Source of the DNA: Endobugula sp965225895
GTDB taxonomy: Bacteria > Pseudomonadota > Gammaproteobacteria > Pseudomonadales > Cellvibrionaceae
Reading direction: 5' to 3'
NCBI GenBank assembly: GCA_965225895.1
Contig: CBDDBR010000011.1
Coordinates: 496,001 to 560,000, forward strand
Length of the DNA: 64,000 bases
Part shown: one piece after another, positions 1 through 7,124 of the stretch
Position numbering within the stretch: position 1 is the first letter of the stretch
Layout: each line of letters opens with the position of its first letter
The notes under the pieces: model-generated
What the model saw: the letters and a program-made list of their open reading frames with translations, nothing else
The model's database searches: none
Told to the model about the DNA's origin: nothing
Program-made: the position numbers and the translations under genes

Positions 1-1
1 G

Positions 2-100
2 ATTGAGTTAGTAGACGTTAACCCAAGAGACTTTAGTGGTGCTGGATTATATGCTGATAGAGGAACAAATAACTTTCTTTATATTATTTGTTCCTATTGA
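2..100 (+). CDS. 3' end of an unidentified gene (partial)
   Basis: An open frame enters from the left edge and runs 32 codons to a TGA at 98-100. It reads as ordinary protein (it contains VNPRDFSGAGLYADRG), and the other two forward frames are closed early. I do not recognise the product. The last third of the frame overlaps a perfect inverted repeat, so the frame could also be chance. It would converge on argF. Confidence 0.3.
   Translation: MELVDVNPRDFSGAGLYADRGTNNFLYIICSY
61..95 (+). terminator. Hairpin at the end of the partial left-edge gene
   Basis: A perfect 12-bp inverted repeat, AGGAACAAATAA at 61-72 and TTATTTGTTCCT at 84-95, with an 11-nt loop. A T6 run follows about 10 nt later (106-111). 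The stem is AT-rich and the T run is not adjacent, so this is a weak or non-canonical terminator. Confidence 0.4.
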
Positions 101-174
101 AAGAGTTTTTTAGCTCAAATTCTCATGAGAATTGGGTCACAAAAAATAGTGTGAAATGAAGTGAGTATATGGAG

Positions 175-202
175 AAGAAAATTGGGCTATATTTTGCCCA
201 AT
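175..202 (-). terminator. argF terminator overlapping the stop codon
   Basis: ATTGGGC (181-187) pairs with GCCCAAT (196-202) around an 8-nt loop. On the minus strand the stem is followed by TTTCTTCT. The argF TAG lies at the loop/stem junction, so the hairpin forms only as translation ends. Confidence 0.55.
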
Positions 203-1089
203 AAAAATTCCATTAATGCTTTTTGTGCATGTAAACGGTTTTCTGCTTCATCCCATACAACGGAATACGATGAGTCCATAATGGTATCGCTAATTTCTTT
301 GCCACGATAAGCAGGGAGGCAATGCATAAATACGGCATCCTCATGGGCGTGACTCATGAGGGCTTCATTGACTTGAAAGTCAGAAAACGCACGAATGCGC
401 TTTTGTGCTTCGTCTTCTTTACCCATTGACGCCCATGTATCTGTTACTACCCAGTCGGCATTGATGACGGCGTCTTGGGCGTTGTTGAATAATGTGATGC
501 GATCACTATTATCAGCGATCAATGTAGGATCAGGCTCGTAGCCTGCTGGGCAAGCGATGTGTAAGTTAAAGTCACACAATCTTGCAGCATTAATATAAGA
601 GTGGCACATATTGTTGCCATCACCAATCCATACGACGGTTTTCCCTTTGGGGTCACCGCGATGCTCTATATATGTTTGAATATCGGCCAGTAATTGGCAA
701 GGGTGATAGCTGTCGGTAAGCGCGTTAATAACGGGTACGCTGGAGTGTTGGGCAAAGGTTTCAATGATGTCATGTCCGTAGGTACGAATCATCACAATAT
801 CGACCATGCTAGATATCACGCGAGCGCTGTCTTCAATGGGTTCGCCACGGCCAAGTTGTGTGTCGTTAGACGATAGAAACAATCCATGGCCGCCTAGCTG
901 TGCGATACCCGCTTCAAATGATACGCGCGTACGGGTCGAAGATTTTTCAAAAATCATCCCTAGTGTTTTTCCATCAAGACTATTATGTAATTGGCCTGCT
1001 TTACGCTCTTTTTTTAGAGTGATAGCGCGTTGAATGATGGTGTTAAGCTCACTAGAAGAAATATCTCTTAGTGTTAAAAAGTGACGCAT
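187..1089 (-). CDS. argF: Ornithine carbamoyltransferase
   Basis: Cytoplasmic enzyme joining ornithine and carbamoyl phosphate to give citrulline in arginine biosynthesis. The 300-residue length is normal for the anabolic bacterial form. The carbamoyl-phosphate loop STRTR is at 51-55, HPCQ at 129-132, the ornithine-binding SMG at 221-223 and the HCLP motif at 256-259; all key residues are present. It lies 28 nt downstream of argD on the same strand, so the two probably form an argD-argF operon, and the end is marked by a hairpin over the stop codon. SMG and HCLP separate it from aspartate carbamoyltransferase. Confidence 0.96.
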   Translation of the reverse strand: MRHFLTLRDISSSELNTIIQRAITLKKERKAGQLHNSLDGKTLGMIFEKSSTRTRVSFEAGIAQLGGHGLFLSSNDTQLGRGEPIEDSARVISSMVDIVMIRTYGHDIIETFAQHSSVPVINALTDSYHPCQLLADIQTYIEHRGDPKGKTVVWIGDGNNMCHSYINAARLCDFNLHIACPAGYEPDPTLIADNSDRITLFNNAQDAVINADWVVTDTWASMGKEDEAQKRIRAFSDFQVNEALMSHAHEDAVFMHCLPAYRGKEISDTIMDSSYSVVWDEAENRLHAQKALMEFLLGKI

Positions 1090-1117
1090 GCTGGTATCTC
1101 TCTCGTATTGCTCTCAA

Positions 1118-2293
1118 TTAGCCTGATGTCGATGTTGGAATCAGTGAGGTTAAAATGTGAATGACTTGGTCGATATCGTTTTTGCTCATAATTAATGGGG
1201 GTAACAATCGGATGACCTTGCCTGCGGTCACATTAATTAATAGGCCATGATCTATGGCTTGTTGTACTAGCTCAGTACATTCATGGTGTAACTCAATACC
1301 AATCATTAAGCCTTTGTGTCTAATCGTATGTACATTGGGGTTATCTGCCAATGCGATGTGTAATTGTTGATAAAAATAATCGCCCGATGTTTGTACTTGC
1401 TGGCAAAGCTGTTGTTCTTTTAAGGTATTTAATACGGCACTGACAGCAGCGCATGCTACAGGGTTGCCACCATAAGTTGAGCCGTGATTACCTGGTTGCA
1501 ATATAGACGCTGTTTTTCCTCTAGCGAGGCAGGCGCCTACGGGCATGCCGTTGCCTAAACCTTTGGCGGTTGTGAGCACATCGGGTAAAAATGAGTATTC
1601 CTGAAACGCGAAATAGTGACCTGTTCTGCCATTCCCTGTTTGAATTTCATCTAGCATGAGTAGCCAGTCATTGTCGTCACATAGTGCTCGTAACTGTGGA
1701 AGGTAGTTGTCATCAGGTATTTGAATACCGCCTTCGCCCTGTACGGGTTCTACCAATACGGCCACTATATTAGGGTTGTTGGTTAGCGCTTGAATGGCAT
1801 CGATATCGTTAAATGGCACTTCGATAAACCCATCCACCAATGGGGTGAATCCTGTTTTGACTTTTGGGTTACCTGTGGCCGTTAGTGTTGCTAATGTGCG
1901 ACCATGAAAGCTATTGGTCATAGTAATAATGGTTGGCGTCGCAATATTTTTTTCGTTGCCGTATTTACGCGCAATTTTAATGGCAGCCTCATTGGCTTCG
2001 GCACCAGAGTTTGAGAAAAATACATTTTCCATGCCGCTGAGTTCACACAATAGTTCGGCAGCTTGTTGCTGAGGCACCAAATTATATAAGTTAGATGTGT
2101 GTAACAATTGCTGTGCTTGGTCGGTAATGGCTTGAGTAACCGCAGGGTGACAATGACCTAAACCGCATACGGCAATGCCAGATAGGGCATCAAGGTATTC
2201 ATTACCTTGTTCATCCCATACGCGACATCCTTCACCTTTCACTAATGTGAGTGTGCGGTGACCGTAGTTGTTCATAAGGGCGGATGTTGTCAT
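1118..2293 (-). CDS. argD: Acetylornithine aminotransferase
   Basis: PLP-dependent class III aminotransferase converting N-acetylglutamate semialdehyde to acetylornithine; homologues also serve succinyl-diaminopimelate synthesis. Its 391 residues are typical. Visible motifs are NSGAEANE (95-102), LDEIQTGNGRTG (214-225, with the cofactor aspartate D215) and TTAKGLGNGMP with the Schiff-base lysine K244. The first 13 residues fit known ArgD N-termini, and the ATG at 2291-2293 is used. It is the first gene of the argD-argF pair and has a long leader containing a strong hairpin at 2339-2366. Related ornithine or succinylornithine transaminases cannot be fully excluded, but the argF neighbour supports ArgD. 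Confidence 0.93.
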   Translation of the reverse strand: MTTSALMNNYGHRTLTLVKGEGCRVWDEQGNEYLDALSGIAVCGLGHCHPAVTQAITDQAQQLLHTSNLYNLVPQQQAAELLCELSGMENVFFSNSGAEANEAAIKIARKYGNEKNIATPTIITMTNSFHGRTLATLTATGNPKVKTGFTPLVDGFIEVPFNDIDAIQALTNNPNIVAVLVEPVQGEGGIQIPDDNYLPQLRALCDDNDWLLMLDEIQTGNGRTGHYFAFQEYSFLPDVLTTAKGLGNGMPVGACLARGKTASILQPGNHGSTYGGNPVACAAVSAVLNTLKEQQLCQQVQTSGDYFYQQLHIALADNPNVHTIRHKGLMIGIELHHECTELVQQAIDHGLLINVTAGKVIRLLPPLIMSKNDIDQVIHILTSLIPTSTSG

Positions 2294-2338
2294 TACTGTA
2301 TAAGCCTAGTTTGTATATTAAATCGTAAAAATAAAAGC

Positions 2339-2366
2339 AAAACAGGCAGCGAGGGCTGCCTGTTTT
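2339..2366. terminator. Bidirectional terminator-like hairpin in a divergent intergenic region
   Basis: Perfect 12-bp stem AAAACAGGCAGC (2339-2350) and GCTGCCTGTTTT (2355-2366) with a GAGG loop. T-rich sequence follows on both strands. It lies 45 nt upstream of the argD start in a region between divergent genes, where no protein gene ends, so it is either an argD leader attenuator or the end of a small RNA. Confidence 0.6.
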
Positions 2367-2423
2367 TGTATATTTTGTAGAGGAGTGTATCTTTATATAG
2401 AACACCCTTTAATCATATTATCC

Positions 2424-2435
2424 TGTATGCATACA
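2424..2435. promoter_or_regulatory. Perfect 12-bp palindrome upstream of argD and grxD
   Basis: TGTATGCATACA is a perfect palindrome about 130 bp upstream of argD and 170 bp upstream of grxD. It could be an operator. It does not match the usual ARG box (TGAAT-N4-ATTCA) well, so I do not assign it to ArgR. The rest of 2294-2603 holds the hairpin above and presumably both promoters. Confidence 0.25.
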
Positions 2436-2603
2436 CGTTTGGCAAGAAACCGAAAGGATGTAAGTACTATATTATGGATTCCTTCGTGTAATTCTATTGT
2501 TATGTAGATTTAACAGTGTATCTGGCGGTCATTTTCTTATAAAATGCGCCTACATTACTCATCATCTGAGTTTCTTTATTTTTATACGAGGTATTATATC
2601 CCC

Positions 2604-2936
2604 ATGGAAATCATGGATACTATCAAAGAACAAATTGAATCAAACGCCGTTATTCTTTATATGAAAGGTTCACCTAACGCCCCGCAGTGTGGTTTCTCTA
2701 TGCGCACATCAAAAGCAGTAATGGATTGTGGTAAGCGTTTTGCCTATGTTGATGTTCTTTCTAATCCTGATATCCGTGCCAATTTACCTGCTTATGCCAA
2801 TTGGCCTACTTTTCCTCAGTTATGGGTTAAAGGTGAGTTAGTGGGTGGATGTGATATCGTGATGGAAATGCACGAAAAAGGTGAATTACAAACGTTATTA
2901 AATGAAGCGGTTCCTGCTGAAAGCAGCGATGCGTAA
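2604..2936 (+). CDS. grxD: Monothiol glutaredoxin Grx4 type
   Basis: Small cytoplasmic CGFS glutaredoxin that binds a [2Fe-2S] cluster with glutathione and helps deliver or sense iron-sulfur clusters. The CGFS motif is at residues 29-32 of the 110-residue product. The glutathione-binding WPTFPQLWVKGELVGGCDI region follows, with cis-proline TFP and GG-CD intact. The reading frame extends upstream to 2544, but I choose the ATG at 2604 because a GAGG lies 12 nt before it and the N-terminus then matches known Grx4 proteins, which are about 110-115 residues. The nitrilase-like gene starts 17 nt downstream and is probably co-transcribed. Confidence 0.92.
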   Translation: MEIMDTIKEQIESNAVILYMKGSPNAPQCGFSMRTSKAVMDCGKRFAYVDVLSNPDIRANLPAYANWPTFPQLWVKGELVGGCDIVMEMHEKGELQTLLNEAVPAESSDA

Positions 2937-2953
2937 GTTATTTATATAAGGCC

Positions 2954-3739
2954 ATGAATTCGCTTCATGTGTCATTGATCCAGCCCGATTTATTGTGGCT
3001 GGATCCTCCCGCCAATCTCGACCACCTTTCTCAGTTATTTTCTGACCATATTGCACATACCGATTTAATTGTATTACCCGAAATGTTTACTTCTGGTTTT
3101 ACGCAATACCCTGAACCTTTACTTGGTCATCAAGACACGCAGGCGTGGATGATACGCCAAGCGAAACGTTACGATGCTGCAATTACAGGCAGTATTGCTT
3201 GTGAATCTGAGGCGACGGCACAGTCTCGTCGATATGTGAATCGTATGTTATTTGTGACGCCTGATGGTGACGTAACGTTTTACGATAAGCGACATTTATT
3301 TACCATGGCAGGGGAGCATGAACGCTATCATGCAGGTGATCAACGTTGTGTTGTGCACTATCGCGGGTGGCGTATGCTATTAACGGTATGTTACGACCTT
3401 CGCTTTCCTGTTTTTTGCCGTAATCGTAACGATTATGATGCAATGCTTTGCGTGGCAAATTGGCCGCAAGTGCGTCGACACCCGTGGCGAACATTATTAC
3501 AAGCGCGGGCAATAGAAAATCAAGCTTATGTAGTAGGTGTGAACCGTGTAGGTACAGATGGCAATGGCTTACTATATAATGGTGATTCAATGGCTGTGGA
3601 TTTTTTAGGGCAGCCTATGGTGGATGGCGCTCAAGGTGGCGAACAAGTACTGCATGCGGTATTAACAAAAGAATCGCTGTTGGCAGAGAGACAATCGTTC
3701 CCAGTGTTGGCAGATGCAGATTCATTCGAATTATTATAA
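2954..3739 (+). CDS. Nitrilase-superfamily amidase, omega-amidase (YafV) type
   Basis: A carbon-nitrogen hydrolase of 261 residues with the full catalytic triad: E43 in LPEMFTSGF, K112 in YDKRHLF and C146 in TVCYDLRFPVF. The NWP and RAIENQ signatures are present. It most resembles E. coli YafV, an omega-amidase that hydrolyses alpha-ketoglutaramate or ketosuccinamate for metabolite repair. Substrate specificity is inferred from the family. It directly follows grxD by 17 nt and ends in a region without a clear terminator. Confidence 0.85.
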   Translation: MNSLHVSLIQPDLLWLDPPANLDHLSQLFSDHIAHTDLIVLPEMFTSGFTQYPEPLLGHQDTQAWMIRQAKRYDAAITGSIACESEATAQSRRYVNRMLFVTPDGDVTFYDKRHLFTMAGEHERYHAGDQRCVVHYRGWRMLLTVCYDLRFPVFCRNRNDYDAMLCVANWPQVRRHPWRTLLQARAIENQAYVVGVNRVGTDGNGLLYNGDSMAVDFLGQPMVDGAQGGEQVLHAVLTKESLLAERQSFPVLADADSFELL

Positions 3740-3889
3740 TATGGCGGCTATAGGTAGGTATTTTTTACCTAAAAAGTATTCTATTAGCGTTATTCACAAG
3801 TAAAAGAACAACACACTTAGTGGTATTGGTTCATGCCGCTAGCTTCATACAAGTATGTATAAATTAATTAGTTAAATGGGGAAATCCAA

Positions 3890-4954
3890 ATGAAACAGAC
3901 TTTACTGCGTTATTTGTCAGCGGGCGTTTTAGCGACATCTGCTTTATCGGCACAAGCGGAAATTTTTCAATATCCTGAAATTAAAGAAGATCGTCCAGGT
4001 GGTTTTACGATTACACCAATGGTGGGTCAGTACAATTTTGATTCAGACCGCGATTTAGATGATGAAGGTTACGTAGGTATTGGTATTGGTTACCGTTTTT
4101 CATCACCGTATATGCTGGAATTTGTTTATGGCAATGCAGATGCAACAACAACCGGTGGTGTGGATCAAGGTGATGTAAGACAGTATCGTTTAGAGATGTT
4201 ATACGATACAGGTGATATTGGTAATTGGAGCCCATACATTGCTGTTGGTGCGGCAAGCACAGAGTTTGGCGATAATGCGACTGTAGTTGATGATGAAGGT
4301 GCAATGACATTAGGTTTTGGTGCGCGTTATAACTTCTCACAACGTGTTGCCCTACGTGGTGATGCTCGTTATATCCGTGCTGTTGGCGATAGTAAAGGCG
4401 CTGATGTGTTATGGGGTTTAGGTCTACAAATCTTTTTAGGTAAAACAACGGCTGCACCTGCACCTGTAGCAGAGCCTGTTGCTGTGGTTGAGCCAGCGGG
4501 CCCAACATTTGCCGAGTTATGTGCAGAAGTTGGTGGTGTGGTTGATGGTGAAAACTGTGTAAAAACATCAACATCGATTGAGCGTGTTGAGTTAAATGTA
4601 CAATTCAAAAATAATTCTGATGAAGTGTTAGCGAGCTACTTGCCTGAAGTAGAAAGACTAGCAACATTCATGAATAATTACCCAACATCAGCAGCTGAAA
4701 TTGAAGGTCATACTGATTCAAAAGGTTCTAGTGAATATAACCAAGATTTATCGCAGCGTCGTGTGAACGAAGTAGTACGTTTGCTGAGTGCAAACTACGG
4801 TATTTCTACTGATCGTTTAACTGCAGTTGGTTTTGGTGAGAGCCAGCCTATTGCAACGAATGATACTGTTGAAGGTCGTGCACAAAATCGACGTGTTGTT
4901 GCTTCAATGACGGTTCAGATTGAAGAAACCATCGACCTAGATGTAAAAAAATAA
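3890..4954 (+). CDS. OmpA-family outer membrane protein
   Basis: A 354-residue exported protein. The signal peptide has an n-region MKQTLLRYLS, a hydrophobic core and an AQA cleavage site after residue 23. Residues 35-185 have alternating beta-strand sequence with aromatic strand ends, fitting an 8-strand OmpA-like barrel. An Ala/Pro/Val linker lies at 187-205 and a cysteine pair (C211, C223) precedes the OmpA C-terminal peptidoglycan-binding domain. That domain, at 235-345, has GHTDSKGS with D276 and NRRV at 333-336, the diaminopimelate-binding residues. The role is to tether the outer membrane to peptidoglycan. GGGGAAA ribosome-binding sequence precedes the ATG. mscS follows by 33 nt. Confidence 0.9.
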   Translation: MKQTLLRYLSAGVLATSALSAQAEIFQYPEIKEDRPGGFTITPMVGQYNFDSDRDLDDEGYVGIGIGYRFSSPYMLEFVYGNADATTTGGVDQGDVRQYRLEMLYDTGDIGNWSPYIAVGAASTEFGDNATVVDDEGAMTLGFGARYNFSQRVALRGDARYIRAVGDSKGADVLWGLGLQIFLGKTTAAPAPVAEPVAVVEPAGPTFAELCAEVGGVVDGENCVKTSTSIERVELNVQFKNNSDEVLASYLPEVERLATFMNNYPTSAAEIEGHTDSKGSSEYNQDLSQRRVNEVVRLLSANYGISTDRLTAVGFGESQPIATNDTVEGRAQNRRVVASMTVQIEETIDLDVKK

Positions 4955-4987
4955 TTTTTTGACCAATATATAGAGAGAGTATTAAAA

Positions 4988-5800
4988 ATGGATATTGAAC
5001 ACATCATGGCGCTAGTAAGCGGATATATTGTGACTTATGGTATTAAATTTATTGTTGCGATTGCTATTTTTATTGTGGGTAAATGGCTAGCAAACATGAT
5101 TGCTGGCTTTTTAGAAAACAGTTTAAAGAAAAAGGGTGTTGATGTAACGCTTTCAGCTTTCGTTAAAAATATTGTTTACTATATTTTATTAATTATCGTT
5201 ATTATCGCAGCATTAGGCCAGTTAGGTATTCAAACGGCATCGTTTGTTGCCATTATTGGTGCGGCAGGTTTAGCGGTTGGTTTAGCACTGCAAGGTTCGT
5301 TAGCGAACTTTGCAGCTGGTGTACTGATTATTCTCTTCCGTCCGATTAAAACGGGTGATTTTGTTGAGGTAGCGGGTGTATCAGGGAGTGTTTCAGAAAT
5401 TTCGATTTTTGCGACAACGCTGTTAACAGGTGATAATAAAACAGTCATTGTAGCGAATGCTGATGTGACTGGCGGCAACATTACCAACTTTTCAACGGAA
5501 CCAACACGTCGTGTTGACCTTGTTGTAGGTGTTGCTTACGATTCAAATATTCAACAAGTTAAAGATGAGTTACACGCATTAGCTGCAGCCGACGAGCGTA
5601 TTCTTAAAGATAAGGATGTGACTGTAGGCGTGGTTGAGTTGGGCGACTCTTCGGTGAACCTTGTTTTTAGACCTTGGGTAAATGCAGCTGACTATTGGGG
5701 TGTGTATTTTGATCTTAATGAGAAGATTAAAAACCGCTTCGAAGAAATTGGTGTAGGCATTCCTTATCCAACAATGGATGTGAATGTCACCAAGTCGTAA
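4988..5800 (+). CDS. mscS: Small-conductance mechanosensitive channel
   Basis: Inner-membrane homoheptameric channel that opens under membrane tension to release solutes during hypo-osmotic shock. The 270 residues match E. coli MscS (286) closely: three N-terminal membrane segments (about 15-40, 60-82 and 88-125) with the pore-lining segment AAGLAVGLALQGSLANFAAG followed by the RPIKTGDFV beta-domain start. The C-terminal cytoplasmic cage runs to PYPTMDVNV. The short spacing after the OmpA-like gene suggests a joint cell-envelope operon. A long hairpin with six Ts follows. Confidence 0.94.
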   Translation: MDIEHIMALVSGYIVTYGIKFIVAIAIFIVGKWLANMIAGFLENSLKKKGVDVTLSAFVKNIVYYILLIIVIIAALGQLGIQTASFVAIIGAAGLAVGLALQGSLANFAAGVLIILFRPIKTGDFVEVAGVSGSVSEISIFATTLLTGDNKTVIVANADVTGGNITNFSTEPTRRVDLVVGVAYDSNIQQVKDELHALAAADERILKDKDVTVGVVELGDSSVNLVFRPWVNAADYWGVYFDLNEKIKNRFEEIGVGIPYPTMDVNVTKS

Positions 5801-5828
5801 TTGACAGTAATAAAATCTATGATATTGA
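5801..5828 (+). promoter_or_regulatory. Candidate promoter of the peroxiredoxin gene
   Basis: Perfect -35 TTGACA at 5801-5806, 16-nt spacer, -10-like TATTGA at 5823-5828. It starts directly after the mscS stop codon. Transcription would begin near 5835, inside or just before the hairpin at 5830-5881. Confidence 0.45.
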
Positions 5829-5829
5829 T

Positions 5830-5881
5830 AAAGAGAATTTATAGTACTTTCTGATCAGGAAGTACTATGATTCTCTTTTTT
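5830..5881 (+). terminator. Long hairpin with T6 between mscS and the peroxiredoxin
   Basis: Two stacked stems: AAAGAGAAT (5830-5838) with ATTCTCTTT (5870-5878), and ATAGTACTT (5841-5849) with AAGTACTAT (5860-5868), closed by CTGATCAG. T6 at 5876-5881 follows. It is a good rho-independent terminator for ompA-mscS, but the next ribosome-binding site begins only 22 nt later, so it also lies in the peroxiredoxin leader. Confidence 0.8.
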
Positions 5882-5914
5882 AGTTTAACGACCTCTACAA
5901 TTAGGAGATTTATA

Positions 5915-6517
5915 ATGGCCGTTCTTGTTGGTAAACCCGCTCCAGATTTTACAGCACCTGCAGTATTAGGTTCTGGCGAAATTAATGAAAGCTTTAACTT
6001 TGCAGCTGCAACTAAAGGTAAAAAGGCGGTTGTGTTTTTCTATCCGTTAGATTTTACATTTGTTTGTCCTTCAGAGTTATTAGCATTTGATAACCGTATG
6101 GCTGAATTTGAAAAACGTGGTGTTGAAGTAATTGGCGTATCTATTGATAGCCATTGGACACATAACGCGTGGCGTAATACTGCTACCGATAAAGGTGGTA
6201 TTGGCCCAGTTAAATACACCTTAGTAGCTGATATGAAGCATGAAATTTGCCAAGCATATGATGTTGAATCAGAAGGTGGCGTTGCTTACCGTGGTTCTTT
6301 CTTGATCGATGAAGATGGTCAAGTGCGTCATCAAGTCGTTAATGATTTACCATTAGGTCGTGATGTTGATGAAATGTTACGTATGGTTGATGCTTTAGCT
6401 TTCCACCAAGCGCATGGCGAAGTATGCCCAGCGGGTTGGAAAGAAGGTGATAAAGGTATGGAAGCAAATCCAGATGGTGTAGCGTCTTACCTAAGCGATA
6501 ACGCGGATTCTCTATAA
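5915..6517 (+). CDS. Typical 2-Cys peroxiredoxin (AhpC/Prx1 type)
   Basis: Thiol peroxidase that reduces hydrogen peroxide, organic peroxides and peroxynitrite. The peroxidatic cysteine is C51 in FTFVCPSE and the resolving cysteine C171 in GEVCPAGW; C112 is an extra cysteine. Length 200 residues is typical. The frame opens at 5867, but the ATG at 5915 has AGGAG 7 nt upstream and gives the family N-terminus MAVLVGKPAPDF. The C-terminal helix after C171 is present, as in peroxide-sensitive forms. No AhpF is adjacent, so the electron donor is probably thioredoxin. A palindromic terminator follows. Confidence 0.93.
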   Translation: MAVLVGKPAPDFTAPAVLGSGEINESFNFAAATKGKKAVVFFYPLDFTFVCPSELLAFDNRMAEFEKRGVEVIGVSIDSHWTHNAWRNTATDKGGIGPVKYTLVADMKHEICQAYDVESEGGVAYRGSFLIDEDGQVRHQVVNDLPLGRDVDEMLRMVDALAFHQAHGEVCPAGWKEGDKGMEANPDGVASYLSDNADSL

Positions 6518-6540
6518 GAATCGTCGTTTATTGTAAGTAT

Positions 6541-6570
6541 AAAAAAGCCGTGGCATGCCACGGCTTTTTT
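6541..6570. terminator. Bidirectional terminator between peroxiredoxin and fdxA
   Basis: A 30-bp perfect palindrome. The arms are AAAAAAGCCGTGGCA (6541-6555) and TGCCACGGCTTTTTT (6556-6570). GC-rich core with A6/T6 ends serves the convergent genes on both sides. Confidence 0.92.
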
Positions 6571-6631
6571 GTATTAATGATGTATTTTTATGCACATAGT
6601 GTGTTTACAGAATCCGTGCATAATTAAACAT

Positions 6632-6955
6632 TTATCTTTCTAAATGCTCTAGTTTACCTTCAACACCATCCCATTCTTCTGCATCAGCAGGGGAGTCTTT
6701 CATTTCAGTAATGTTTGGCCATACTTCGGCTAACTCTTCATTTAATTGTAAGAAGACTTCTTGGCCTTCGGGGAGCTCGTCTTCAGAGAAAATAGCTTCT
6801 ACAGGACATTCTGGCTCACATAACGCGCAATCAATACACTCATCAGGATGAATAACTAAAAAGTTAGGGCCTTCATAGAAACAATCTACTGGGCATACCT
6901 CGACACAATCTGTATGTTTACATTTTATGCAATTTTCTCCAACAACAAATGTCAT
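6632..6955 (-). CDS. fdxA: 7Fe-8S ferredoxin FdxA
   Basis: Soluble electron carrier of 107 residues with one [3Fe-4S] and one [4Fe-4S] cluster. Cysteines are at 9, 12, 17, 21 and 25, and then 40, 43, 46 and 50 (CIDCALCEPECP). The acidic C-terminal extension from residue 57 is normal for the Azotobacter ferredoxin I / Pseudomonas FdxA family. It lies downstream of mutS on the same strand, an arrangement also known in Pseudomonas. The ATG at 6953-6955 is preceded by AGGAG. Confidence 0.94.
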   Translation of the reverse strand: MTFVVGENCIKCKHTDCVEVCPVDCFYEGPNFLVIHPDECIDCALCEPECPVEAIFSEDELPEGQEVFLQLNEELAEVWPNITEMKDSPADAEEWDGVEGKLEHLER

Positions 6956-7124
6956 GGTGGTTAAACTCCTAATGATTATAATTTTTAATGATTCGCTAAA
7001 AAGGGCAACATTCTAGCAGCTTTTTAGCGCATTTGTTAAACGGTTATAGTGAATAAAATAGAGTTTTGTTGGCAAAAAATACAAGGTTTCGCGGCATCCC
7101 CCGTCATTGCTGGGTTTTGTCTAT

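Noticed and set aside
2424..2435. ArgR (ARG box) site upstream of argD
   Set aside because: The palindrome TGTATGCATACA does not fit the ARG box spacing or half-site sequence. Kept only as an unassigned palindrome.
4011..4574. A long antisense ORF within the OmpA-like gene
   Set aside because: Shadow of the strongly supported porin gene; its amino-acid content is extreme (His/Leu/Gln-rich).
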